From the NCBI RefSeq assembly GCF_051014445.1, contig NW_027488368.1, forward strand, positions 3,100,001 to 3,164,000: a DNA stretch of 64,000 bases, in the 5' to 3' direction. Of the stretch, positions 36,194-48,370 are shown in pieces; positions within the stretch are counted from its first letter, which is position 1; the number at the start of each line of letters is the position of its first letter. The stretch comes from Colletes latitarsis. Its lineage: Eukaryota; Arthropoda; Insecta; Hymenoptera; Colletidae. The position numbers were made by a program, and so were the translations under genes. A model generated the notes under the pieces. That model was not told the origin of the DNA. It ran no database searches and saw nothing but the letters and a program-made list of their open reading frames with translations.

Positions 36194-39100
36194 CCTGGGC
36201 TTTTTCTGGATTGGATCACGTAGTAATGCGGTACCACACCGAAGCAGTCAATTAAACCTGGTTGCGATTAATATTTTAGAGGATAACGCCGGTTATGTCA
36301 GCGTTAGGTCTGGGATTTGCTCTCATCTGGCTCGTACTTTCGTATTTTTCGCATACTTGTTGGCCAGATCCTGGGCTTTTTCTGGATTGGATCACGTAGT
36401 AATACGGTACCACACCGAAGCAGTCAATTAAAGCCGGTTCCGATTAGTATTTTAGAGGATAACGCTGGTTATGTCTGGGTTAGTTCTGGTATTTGCAATC
36501 ATCTGTCTCGTACTTTCGCATTTTTCGCATACTTGTTGGCCAGATCCTGGCCTTATTCTGGTCTGGATCACGTAGTAATGCGGTACCACCCAGAAACAGT
36601 CAATAGAGGCTAACGCTGGTTATGTCTTGGATAGGTCTGGCATTTGCCTCCATCTGGCTCGTACCTTCGCATTTTTCGCTTACTTGTTGGCAAGATCCTG
36701 GCCTTTTTTTGGTTGGATCACGTAGTAATGTGGTACCACACTGAAACTGTCAATAAAAGCTGGTCCCGGTTAGTATTTTAGAGGATAACGCTGGTTACGT
36801 CTGGGTTAGTTCTGGGATTTGCCCTCATCTGGGTCGTACCTTCGCATTTTTCGCCTACTTGTTGGCAAGATCCTGGGCTTTTTCTGGCTTGGATCACGTA
36901 GTAATGCGGAACCACACCGAAACAGTCAATTAAACCTGGTTGCGATTAATATTTTAGAGGATAACGCCGGTTATGTCTCGGTTAGGTCTGGGATTTGCCC
37001 TCATCTGTCTCGTGCTTTCGTATTTTCCGCATACTTGTTAGCAAGATCCTGGCCTTTTTCTGGTTTGGATCCCATAGTAATGTGGTTCCACACCGAAACA
37101 GTCAATTAAACCTGGTTGCGATTAATATTTTAGAGGATAACGCCGGTTATGTCTGGGTTAGGTCTGGTATTTGCCCTCATCTGGCTCGTACTTTCGCATT
37201 TTTCGCATACTTGTTGGCCAAATCATCGCCTTTTTCCTGTTTGGCTCACGTAGTAATGTGGTACCACACTGAAACTGTCATTAAAAGCTGGTCCCGGTTA
37301 GAATTTTAGAGGATAACGCTGGTTATGTCTGGGTTAGTGCTGGTATTTGCAACCATCTGGCTCATACTTTCGCGATTTCGCATACTTGTTGGCCAGATCC
37401 TGGGCTTTTTCTGGTTTGGATCACGCAGTAATGTGGTACCACACTGAAACAGTCAATTAAACCTGGTTCCGATTAATATTTTACAGGATAACGCCGGTTA
37501 TGTCAGGGTTAGGTCTGGGATTTGCTCTCATCTGGCTCGTACTTTCGCATTTTTCGCATACTTGCTGGCCAGATCCTGGGCTTTTTCTGGCTTGGATCAC
37601 GTAGTAATGCGGAACCACACCGAAACAGTCAATTAAACCTGGTTGCGATTAATATTTTAGAGGATAACGCCGGTTATGTCTCGGATAGGTCAGGGATTTG
37701 CCCTCATCTTGCTCGTACTTTCGCATTTTTCGCATACTTGTTGGCACGATCCTGGGCTTTTTTTGGTTTGGATCACGCAGTAAAGTGGTGCCACAATGAA
37801 ACAGTCAATAAAAGCTGGTTCCGAATAGTATTTTAGAGGATAACGCAGGTTACGTCTGGGTTAGTTCTGGTATTTGCAATCATCTGGCTCATACTTTCGC
37901 AATTTTCGCGAACTTGTTGGCTAGATCTTGGGTTTTCTGTGGTTTGGATCCCGTCGTAATGTGGTTCCACACCGAAGCAGTCAATTAAACCTGGTTGCGA
38001 TTAATATTCTAGAGGATAACGCCGGTTATGTCTCGGGTAGGTCTGGGATTTGCCATCATCTGGCTCGTATTTTCGTATTTTTCGCATACTTGTTGGCCAG
38101 ATTTTGGGTTTTTTCTAGTTTGGATCCAGTAGTAATGTGGTATCGCACTGAAACAGTCTATTAAACCTGGTTCCGATTAATATTTTAGAGGATAACGCTG
38201 GTTATGTCTGGGTTAGTTCTGGTATTTGCAATCATCTGTCTCGTACTTTCGCATTTTTCGCATACTTGTTGGCACGATCCTGGGCTTTTTTTGGTTTGGA
38301 TCACGTAGTAATGTGGTATCACACTGAAGCAGTCAATAAAAGCCGGTTCCGATTAGTATTTTAGAGGATAACGCAGGTTACGTCTGGGTTAGTTCTGGTA
38401 TTTGCAATCATCTGGCTCATACTTTCGCAATTTTCGCGAACTTGTTGGCTAGATCTTGGGTTTTCTGTGGTTTGGATCCCGTCGTAATGTGGTTCCACAC
38501 CGAAGCAGTCAATTAAACCTGGTTGCGATGAATATTTTGGAGGATAACTCTGGTTATGTTTGGGTTAGTTCTGGTATTTGCAATCATCTGGCTCGTACTT
38601 TCGCGTTTTTCGCATACTTGTTGGCCAGATCCAGGGTTTTTTCTGGTTTGGATCACGTAGTAATGTGGTACCACAGTTAAACAGTCAATAAAAGCTGGTT
38701 CCGAATAGTATTTTAGAGGATAACGCAGGTTACGTCTGGGTTAGTTCTGGTATTTGCAATACTCTGGCTCATACTTTCGCGTTTTTCGCATACTTGTTGG
38801 CCAGATCCTGGGCTTTTTCTGGATTGGATCACGTAGTAATGCGGTACCACACCGAAGCAGTCAATTAAACCTGGTTGCGATTAATATTTTAGAGGATAAC
38901 GCCGGTTATGTCAGCGTTAGGTCTGGGATTTGCTCTCATCTGGCTCGTACTTTCGTATTTTTCGCATACTTGTTGGCCAGATCCTGGGCTTTTTCTGGAT
39001 TGGATCACGTAGTAATACGGTACCACACCGAAGCAGTCAATTAAAGCCGGTTCCGATTGGTATTTTAGAGGATAACGCTGGTTATGTCTGGGTTAGTTCT

Positions 39101-39420
39101 GGTATTTGCAATCATCTGTCTCGTACTTTCGCATTTTTCGCATACTTGTTGGCCAGATCCTGGCCTTATTCTGGTCTGGATCACGTAGTAATGCGGTACC
39201 ACCCAGAAACAGTCAATAGAGGCTGGTTCCGAATAGTATTTTAGAGGATAACGCTGGTTATGTCTTGGATAGGTCTGGCATTTGCCTCCATCTGGCTCGT
39301 ACCTTCGCATTTTTCGCTTACTTGTTGGCAAGATCCTGGCCTTTTTTTGGTTTGGATCACGTAGTAATGTGGTACCACACTGAAACTGTCAATAAAAGCT
39401 GGTCCCGGTTAGTATTTTAG
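36194..39420 (+). repeat. Partial P-like stretch with internal duplication
   Basis: The segment 35843-36605 recurs at 38456-39218 (offset 2613, 15 monomers less 27 bp). Most of the shortfall is a deletion of about 25 bp at 36611, where GAGGC joins TAACGC; the fuller version is at about 39225-39255. Monomers here mix P-type and N-type variants. No gene content. Confidence 0.7.
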
Positions 39421-39509
39421 AGGATAACGCTGGTTACGTCTGGGTTAGGTCAGGTATTTGCCTTCATCTTGCTCGTGCTTTCGTATTTTTCGCATACTTG
39501 TTGGCCAGA

Positions 39510-42500
39510 CCCTGGGCTTTTTCTGGTTTGTATCACGTAGTAATGTGGTACCACACTGAAACAGTCAATAGAATCTGGTTCCGAATAGTATTTCAGAGGA
39601 TAACGCAGGTTACGTCTGGGTTAGTTCAGGTATTTACAATCATCTGGCTCATACTTTCGCGTTTTACGCATACTTGTTGGCCAGATCCTAGGTTTTTTCT
39701 GGTTTAGATCCCGTAGTAATGAAGTTCCACTCCGAAACAGTCAATTATACCTGGTTGCGATTAATATTTTAGTGGATAACGCCGGTTATGTCTCGGTTAG
39801 GTCAGGGATTTGCCGTCATCTGGCTCGTATTTTCGCATTTTTCGCATAATTGTTGGCCAGATCCTGGCCTTTTTCTGGCTTGGACCACGTAGTAATGTGG
39901 TAACACACTGAAACAGCCAATTTAACCTGGTTCCGATTAATATTTTAGAGGATAACGCTGGTTATGTCTGGGTTAGTTCTGGTATTTGCAATCATCTCGC
40001 TCATACTTTCGCAATTTTCTCGTACTTGTTGGCCAGATCTTGGGTTTTTTGTGGTTTGGATCCCGTAGTAATGAGGTTCCACACCGAAACAGTCAATTAA
40101 ACCTTGTTGCGATTAATATTTTAGAGGATAACGCCGGTTATGTCTCGGTTAGGTCTGGGATTTGCCCTCATCTGGCTCGTACTTTCGCATTTTTCGCATA
40201 CTTGTTGGCCAGATCCTGGCCTGTTTCTGGCTTGGACCACGTAGTAATGTGGTATCACACTGAAACAGTCAATTAACCCTGGTTGCGATTAATATTTTAG
40301 AGGATATCGCCGGTTATGTCTCGGGTAGGTCTGGGATTTGCCCTCATCTGGCTCGTACTTTCGCATTTTTCGCATACTTGTTGGTCAGATCCTGGCCTTT
40401 TTCTGGCTTGGACCACGTAGTAATGTGGTATCACACTGAAACAGTCAATTAAACCTGGTTGCGATTAATATTTTAGAGGTAAACGCCGGTTATGTCTCGG
40501 GTAGGTCTAAGATTTGCTGTCATCTGGCTCGTATTTTCGCATTTTTCGCATACTTGTTGGCCAGATCCTGGCTTTTTTCTGGCTTGGACCACGTAGTAAT
40601 GTGGTATCACACTGAGACAGTCAATAGAATCTGGTTCAGAACAGTGTTTTAGAGGATAACGCAGGTTACGTCTGGGTTAGTTCTGCTATTTGCAATCATC
40701 TGGCTCATACTTTCGCGTTTTCCGCATACTTGTTGGCCAGATCCTGGGTTTTTTCTGGTTTGGATCCCGTAGTAATGAAGTTCCACACCGAAACAGTCAA
40801 TTAAACCTAGTTGCGATTAATATTTTAGAGGATAACGCCGGTCATGTCTCGGTTAGGTCTGGTATTTGCCCTCATCTGGCTCGTACCTTCGCATTTTTCG
40901 CTTACTTGTCGGCCAGATCCTGGCCTTTTTCTGGCTTGGACCACGTAGTAATGAGGTACCCCACTGAAACAGTCAATTAACCCTGGTTGCGATTAATATT
41001 TTAGAGGATAACGCCGGTTATGTCTCGGGTAGGCCTGGGATTTGCCGTCATCTGGCTCGTATTTTCGCATTTTTCGCATACTTGTTGGGAAGATCCTGGT
41101 CTTTTTTTTGGTTTGGATCACGTAGTAATGTGGTACCACACTGAATCAGTCAATAAAAGCTGGTTCCGAAAAGTATTTTGGAGGATAACGCAGGTTACGT
41201 CTGGGTTAGTTCTGGTATTTGCAATTATCTGGCTCATACTTTCGAGTTTTTCGCATACTTCTTGGCCAGATCCAGGGTTTTTTCTGGTTTGGATCCCGCA
41301 TTAATGTGTTTCCACACCGAAACAGTCAATTAAACCTGGTTGCGATTAATATTTTAGAGGATAACGCCGTTTATGTCTGGGTTAGGTCAGGTATTTGCCT
41401 TCATCTGGCTCGTTCTTTCGCATTTTACGCATACTTGCTTGCCAGATCCCCGCCTTTTTCTGGTTTGGATCACGTAGTAATGCGGTACCACACCGAAACG
41501 GTCAACTACACCTGGTTGCGATTAATATTTTAGAGGATAACGCCGGTTATGTCTCGGTTAGGTCTGGGATTTGCCCTCATCTGGCTCGTACCTTCGCATT
41601 TTTCGCCTACTTGTTGGCAAGATCCTAGGCTTTTTCTGGTTGGGATCACGTAGTAATGTGGTACCACACTGAATCAGTCAATAAAAGCTGGTTCCGAAAA
41701 GTATTTTGGAGGATAACGCAGGTTACGTCTGGGTTAGTTCTGGTATTTGCAATTATCTGGCTCATACTTTCGAGTTTTTCGCATACTTGTTGGCCAGATC
41801 CTGGGCTTTTTCTGGTTTGTATCACGTAGTAATGTGGTACCACACTGAAACAGTCAATAGAATCTGGTTCCGAATAGTATTTCAGAGGATAACGCAGGTT
41901 ACGTCTGGGTTAGTTCAGGTATTTGCAATCATCTGGCTCATACTTTCGCGTTATTCGCATACTTGTTGGCCAGATCCTAGGTTTTTTCTGGTTTAGATCC
42001 CGTAGTAATGAAGTTCCACACCGAAACTGTCAATTAAACCTGGTTGCGATTAATATTTTAGAGGATAACGCCGGTTATGTCTCGGTTAGGTCTGGGATTT
42101 GCCCTCATCTGTCTTGTACCTTCGCATTTTTCGCGTACTTGTTGGCCAGATCCTGGCCTTTTTCTGGCTTGGACCACGTCGTAATGAGGTACCACACTGA
42201 AACATTCAATTAAACCTGGTTCCGAATAATATTATAGAGGATAACGCCGGTTATGTCTTGGTTAGGTCTGGTATTTGCCCTCATCTTGCTCGTGCTTTCG
42301 TATTTTTCGCATACTTGTTGGCCAAATCATCGCCTTTTTCTGGTTTGGCTCACGTAATAATGCGGTACCACACCGAAATTGTCAACTACACCTGGTTGCG
42401 ATTAATATTTTAGATGATAACGCCGGTTATGTCTCGGTTAGGTCTGGGATTTGCCCTCATCTGTCTCGTACCTTCGCATTTTTCGCCTACTTGTTGGCAA

Positions 42501-42909
42501 GATCCTCAGCTTTTTCTGGTTGGGATCACGTAGTAATGCGGTACCACACCGAAGCAGTCAATTAAACCTGGTTGCGATTATTAGTTTAGAGGATAACGCC
42601 GGTAATGTTTGGGTCAGGTCTGGTATTTGCCCTCATCTGGCTCGTACTTTCGCATTTTTCGCATACATGTTGGCCGACCCTGGCCTTTTTCTGGTTTGGA
42701 TCACGTAGTGATGCGGTACCACACCGAAACAGTCAATTAAACCTGGTTCCGATTAATACTTTAGAGGATAACGCTGGTTATGTCTGGGTTAGTTCTGGTA
42801 TTTGCAATCATCTGGCTCATACTTTCGCAATTTTCGCGTACTTGTTGGCCAGATCTTGGGTTTTTTGTGGTTTGGATCCCGTCGTAATGTGGTTCCACAC
42901 CGAAGCAGT
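39510..42909 (+). repeat. Large repeat block Q1 (recurs at 60.8-64.0 kb)
   Basis: Q1 matches the right end of the window at offset 21267 for its first kilobase and 21091 from about 40.6 kb. The step is one monomer. About 41571-41800 is replaced by a different monomer in the right-hand copy. Characteristic variants are TTTGTATCACGTAG, GTATTTCAGAGG, CTTGGACCACGTAG, GAACAGTGTTTTAGAGG and TCGAGTTTTTCGCATACTTC. Parts of the same block also return at about 50.5-52.3 kb (offset 10885 for 40.6-41.4 kb) and 54.1-55.1 kb (offset 14580 for 39.5-40.5 kb). Confidence 0.75.
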
Positions 42910-43690
42910 CAATTAAACCTGGTTGCGATGAATATTTTGGAGGATAACGCTGGTTATGTTTGGGTTAGTTCTGGTATTTGCAATCATCTGGCTCATACTT
43001 TCGCAATTTTCGCGTACTTGTTGGCCAGATCTTGGGTTTTTTGTGGTTTGGAACCCGTCGTAATGTGGTTCCACACCGAAGCAGTCAATTAAACCTAGTT
43101 GCGATGAATATTTTAGAGGATAACGCTGGTTATGTCTGGGTTAGTTCTGGTATTTGCAATCATCTGGCTCATACTTTCGCGTTTTTCGCATACTAGTTGG
43201 CCAGATCCTGGGTTTTTTCTGGTTTGGATCCCGTAGTAATGAGTTTCCACACCGAAACAGTCAATTAAACCTGGTTGCGATTAATATTTGAGAGGATAAC
43301 GCCGGTTATGTCTCGGTTAGGTCTGGGATTTGCCCTCATCTGTCTCGTGCTTTCGTATTTTTCGCATACTTGTTGGCCAGATCCTGGGCTTTTTCTGGTT
43401 TGTATCACGTAGTAATGTGGTACCACACTGAAACAGTCAATAGAATCTGCTTCCGAATAGTATTTTAGAGGATAACGCAGGTTACGTCTGGGTTAGTTCA
43501 GGTATTTACAATCATCTGGCTCATACTTTCGCGTTTTTCGCATACTTGTTGGCCAGATCCTAGGTTTTCTCTGGTTTGGATCCCGTAGTAATGAAGTTCC
43601 ACACCGAAACAGTCAATTAAACCTGGTTGCGATTAATATTTTAGACGATAACGCCGGTTATGTCTCGGGTAGGTCTGGGATTTGCCGTCA
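42910..43690 (+). repeat. Transitional monomers
   Basis: Satellite monomers carrying GAATATTTTGGAGG and CAATTTTCGCGTACTTG variants also seen at 53.5-53.8 kb and 56.1-56.4 kb lie here, followed by monomers leading into the shortened-monomer cassettes. I see nothing but satellite. Confidence 0.7.
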
Positions 43691-46600
43691 TCTGGCTCGT
43701 ATTCGCATTTCTCGCATACATGTTGGCCAGATCCTGGCCTTCTTCTGGCTTGGACCACGTAGTAATGTGGTATCACACTGAAACAGTGAATTATACCTGG
43801 ATCGGATTAATATTTTAGAGGATAACGCAGGTTACGTCTGGGTTAGTTCTGGTATTTGCAATTATCTGGCTCATACTTTCGCGATTTCGCATACTTGTTG
43901 GCCAGATCCTGGGCTTCTTCTGGTTTGGATCACGTAGTAATGTGGTACCACACTGAAACAGTCAATAAAAGCTGGTTCCGAATAGTATTTTAGAGGATAA
44001 CGCTGGTTACGTCTGTGTTAGTTCTGGTATTTGCAATCATCTGGCTCATACTTTCGCGTTTTTCGCATACTTGTTGGCCAGATCCTGGGTTTTTTCTGGT
44101 TTGGGTCCCATAGTAATGAGTTTCCACACGAAACAGTCAATTAAACCTGCTTGCGATTAATATTTTAGAGGATAACGCCGGTTATGTCTGTGTTAGGTCT
44201 GGGATTTGCCCTCATCTTGCTCGTGCTTTCGTATTTTTCGCATACTTGTTGGCCAGATCCTGGGCTTTTTCTGGTTTGGATCCCGTCGTAATGTGGTTCC
44301 ACACCGTAGCAGTCAATTAATGCTGGTTGCCATGAATATTTTGGAGGATAACGCTGGTTATGTTTGGGTTAGTTCTGGTATTTGCAATCATCTGGCTCGT
44401 ACTTTCGCATTTTTCGCATACTTGTTGGCAAGATCCTGGGTTTTTTCTGGTTTGGATCCCGTTGTAATGAGGTTCCACACCGAAATTGTCAATTAAACCT
44501 GGTTGCGATTAATATTTTAGAGGATAACGCCGGTTATGTCTCGGTTAGGTCTGGGATTTGCCCTCATCTGTCTCGTGCTTTCGTATTTTTCGCATACTTC
44601 TTGGCAAGATACTGGGCTTTTTTTGGTTTGGATCACGTAGTAATGTAGTACCACACTGAAACAGTCAATAATAGCTGGTTCCGAATAGTATTTTAGAGGA
44701 TAACGCTGGTTACGACTGGGTTAGTTCTGGTATTTGCAATCATCTGGCTCATACTTTCGCGTTTTTCGCATACTTGTTGGCCAGATCCTGGGTTTTCTCC
44801 GGTTTGGATCCCGTAGTAATGAGGTTCCACACCGAAACAGTCAATTAAACCTGGTTGCGATTAATATTTTAGAGGATAACGCCGGTTATGTCTCGGGTAG
44901 GTCTGGGATTTGCCGTCATCTGGCTCGTATTCGCATTTCTCGCATACATGTTGGCCAGATCCTGGCCTTCTTCTGGCTTGGACCACGTAGTAATGTGGTA
45001 TCACACTGAAACAGTGAATTATACCTGGATCGGATTAATATTTTAGAGGATAACGCAGGTTACGTCTGGGTTAGTTCTGGTATTTGCAATTATCTGGGTC
45101 AAACTTTCGCGATTTCGCATACTTGTTGGCCAGATCCTGGGCTCCTTCTGGTTTGGATCACGTAGTAATGTGGTACCACACTGAAACAGTCAATAAAAGC
45201 TGGTTCCGAATAGTATTTTAGAGGATAACGCTGGTTACGACTGGGTTAGTTCTGGTATTTGCAATCATCTGGCTCATACTTTCGCGTTTTCCGCATACTT
45301 GTTGGCCAGATCCTGGGTTTTCTCCGGTTTGGATCCCGTAGTAATGAGGTTCCACACCGAAACAGTCAATTAAACCTGGTTGCGATTAATATTTTAGAGG
45401 ATAACGCCGGTTATGTCTCGGGTAGGTCTGGGATTTGCCGTCATCTGGCTCGTATTCGCATTTCTCGCATGCATGTTGGCCAGATCCTGGCCTTCTTCTG
45501 GCTTGGACCACGTAGTAATGTGGTATCACACTGAAACAGTGAATTATACCTGGATCGGATTAATATTTTAGAGGATAACGTAGGTTACGTCTGGGTTAGT
45601 TCTGGTATTTGCAATTATCTGGCTCATACTTTCGCGATTTCGCATACTTGTTGGCCAGATCCTGGGCTTCTTCTGGTTTGGATCACGTAGTAATGTGGTA
45701 CCACACTGAAACAGTCAATAAAAGCTGGTACCGAATAGTATTTTAGAGGATAACGCTGGTTACGTCTGTGTTAGTTCTGGTATTTGCAATCATCTGGCTC
45801 ATACTTTCGCGTTTTTCGCATACTTGTTGGCCAGATCCTGGGTTTTTTCTGGTTTGGGTCCCATAGTAATGAGTTTCCACACGAAACAGTCAATTAAACC
45901 TGCTTGCGATTAATATTTTAGAGGATAACGCTGGTAATGTCTCGGTTAGGTCTGGGATTTGCCCACATCTGGCTCGTACTTTCGCATTTCTCGCATACTT
46001 GTTGGCCAGATGCTGGGCTTTTTCCGGTTTGGATCACGTAGTAATGTGGTACCACACTGAAACTGTCAATAAAAGCTGGTTCCGAATAGTATTTTAGAGG
46101 ATAACGCTGGTTACGACTGGGTTAGTTCTGGTATTTGCAATCATCTGGCTCATACTTTCGCGTTTTTCGCATACTTGTTGGCCAGATCCTGGGTTTTCTC
46201 CGGTTTGGATCCCGTAGTAATGAGGTTCCACACCGAAACAGTCAATTAAACCTGGTTGCGATTAATATTTTAGAGGATAACGCCGGTTATGTCTCGGGTA
46301 GGTCTGGGATTTGCCGTCATCTGGCTCGTATTCGCATTTCTCGCATACATGTTGGCCAGATCCTGGCCTTCTTCTGGCTTGGACCACGTAGTAATGTGGT
46401 ATCACACTGAAACAGTGAATTATACCTGGATCGGATTAATAATTTAGAGGATAACGCAGGTTACGTCTGGGTTAGTTCTGGTATTTGCAATTATCTGGGT
46501 CAAACTTTCGCGATTTCGCATACTTGTTGGCCAGATCCTGGGCTCCTTCTGGTTTGGATCACGTAGTAATGTGGTACCACACTGAAACAGTCAATAAAAG

Positions 46601-48370
46601 CTGGTTCCGAATAGTATTTTAGAGGATAACGCTGGTTACGTCTCGGTTAGGTCTGGGATTTGCCCACATCTGGCTCGTACTTTCGCATTTCTCGCATACT
46701 TGTTGGCCAGATCCTGGGCTTTTTCCGGTTTGGATCACGTAGTAATGTGGTACCACACTGAAACTGTCAATAAAAGCTGGTTCCGAATAGTATTTTAGAG
46801 GATAACGCTGGTTACGTCTGTGTTAGTACTGGTATTTGCAATCATCTGGCTCATACTTTCGCGTTTTTCGCATACTTGTTGGCCAGATCCTGGGTTTTTT
46901 CTGGTTTGGGTCCCATAGTAATGAGTTTCCACACGAAACAGTCAATTAAACCTGCTTGCGATTAATATTTTAGAGGATAACGCCGGTTATGTCTGTGTTA
47001 GGTCTGGGATTTGCCCTCATCTTGCTCGTGCTTTCGTATTTTTCGCATACTTGTTGGCCAGATCCTGGGCTTTTTCTGGTTTGGATCCCGTCGTAATGTG
47101 GTTCCACACCGTAGCAGTCAATTAATCCTGGTTGCGATTAATATTTTAGAGGATAACGCCGGTTATGTCTCGGTTAGGTCTGGGATTTGCCCTCATCTGT
47201 CTCGTGCTTTCGTATTTTTCGCATACTTCTTGGCAAGATCCTGGGCTTTTTTTGGTTTGGATCACGTAGTAATGTAGTACCACACTGAAACAGTCAATAA
47301 TAGCTGGTTCCGAATAGTAGTTTAGAGGATAACGCTGGTTACGACTGGGTTAGTTCTGGTATTTGCAATCATCTGGCTCATACTTTCGCGTTTTCCGCAT
47401 ACTTGTTGGCCAGATCCTGGGTTTTCTCCGGTTTGGATCCCGTAGTAATGAGGTTCCACACCGAAACAGTCAATTAAACCTGGTTGCGATTAATATTTTA
47501 GAGGATAACGCCGGTTATGTCTCGGGTAGGTCTGGGATTTGCCGTCATCTGGCTCGTATTCGCATTTCTCGCATGCATGTTGGCCAGATCCTGGCCTTCT
47601 TCTGGCTTGGACCACGTAGTAATGTGGTATCACACTGAAACAGTGAATTATACCTGGATCGGATTAATATTTTAGAGGATAACGTAGGTTACGTCTGGGT
47701 TAGTTCTGGTATTTGCAATTATCTGGCTCATACTTTCGCGATTTCGCATACTTGTTGGCCAGATCCTGGGCTTCTTCGGGTTTGGATCACGTAGTAATGT
47801 GGTACCACACTGAAACAGTCAATAAAAGCTGGTACCGAATAGTATTTTAGAGGATAACGCTGGTTACGTCTGTGTTAGTTCTGGTATTTGCAATCATCTG
47901 GCTCATACTTTCGCGTTTTTCGCATACTTGTTGGCCAGATCCTGGGTTTTTTCTGGTTTGGGTCCCATAGTAATGAGTTTCCACACGAAACAGTCAATTA
48001 AACCTGCTTGCGATTAATATTTTAGAGGATAACGCTGGTAATGTCTCGGTTAGGTCTGGGATTTGCCCACATCTGGCTCGTACTTTCGCATTTCTCGCAT
48101 ACTTGTTGGCCAGATGCTGGGCTTTTTTCGGTTTGGATCACGTAGTAATGTGGTACCACACTGAAACTGTCAATAAAAGCTGGTTCCGAATAGTATTTTA
48201 GAGGATAACGCTGGTTACATCTGTGTTAGTTCTGGTATTTGCAATCATCTGGCTCATACTTTCGCGTTTTTCGCACACTTGTTGGCCAGATCCTGGGCTT
48301 TTTCTGGTTTGGGTCCCATAGTAATGAGTTTCCACACGAAACAGTCAATTAAACCTGGTTGCGATTAATA
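43691..48370 (+). repeat. Cassette family with shortened monomers
   Basis: A distinctive monomer recurs five times, near 43700, 44928, 45453, 46330 and 47558. It reads CTCGTATTCGCATTTCTCGC, so it lacks 3 bp of the usual CGTATTTTCGCAT, and is followed by CCTGGCCTTCTTCTGG and ACCTGGATCGGATTAATA. Companion monomers carry CACACGAAACAG (1 bp short) and TCGCGATTTCGCATAC (1 bp short). Spacings of 525, 876 and 1228 bp are three, five and seven monomers minus these deletions. The family looks locally amplified and appears confined to this part of the window. Confidence 0.75.
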
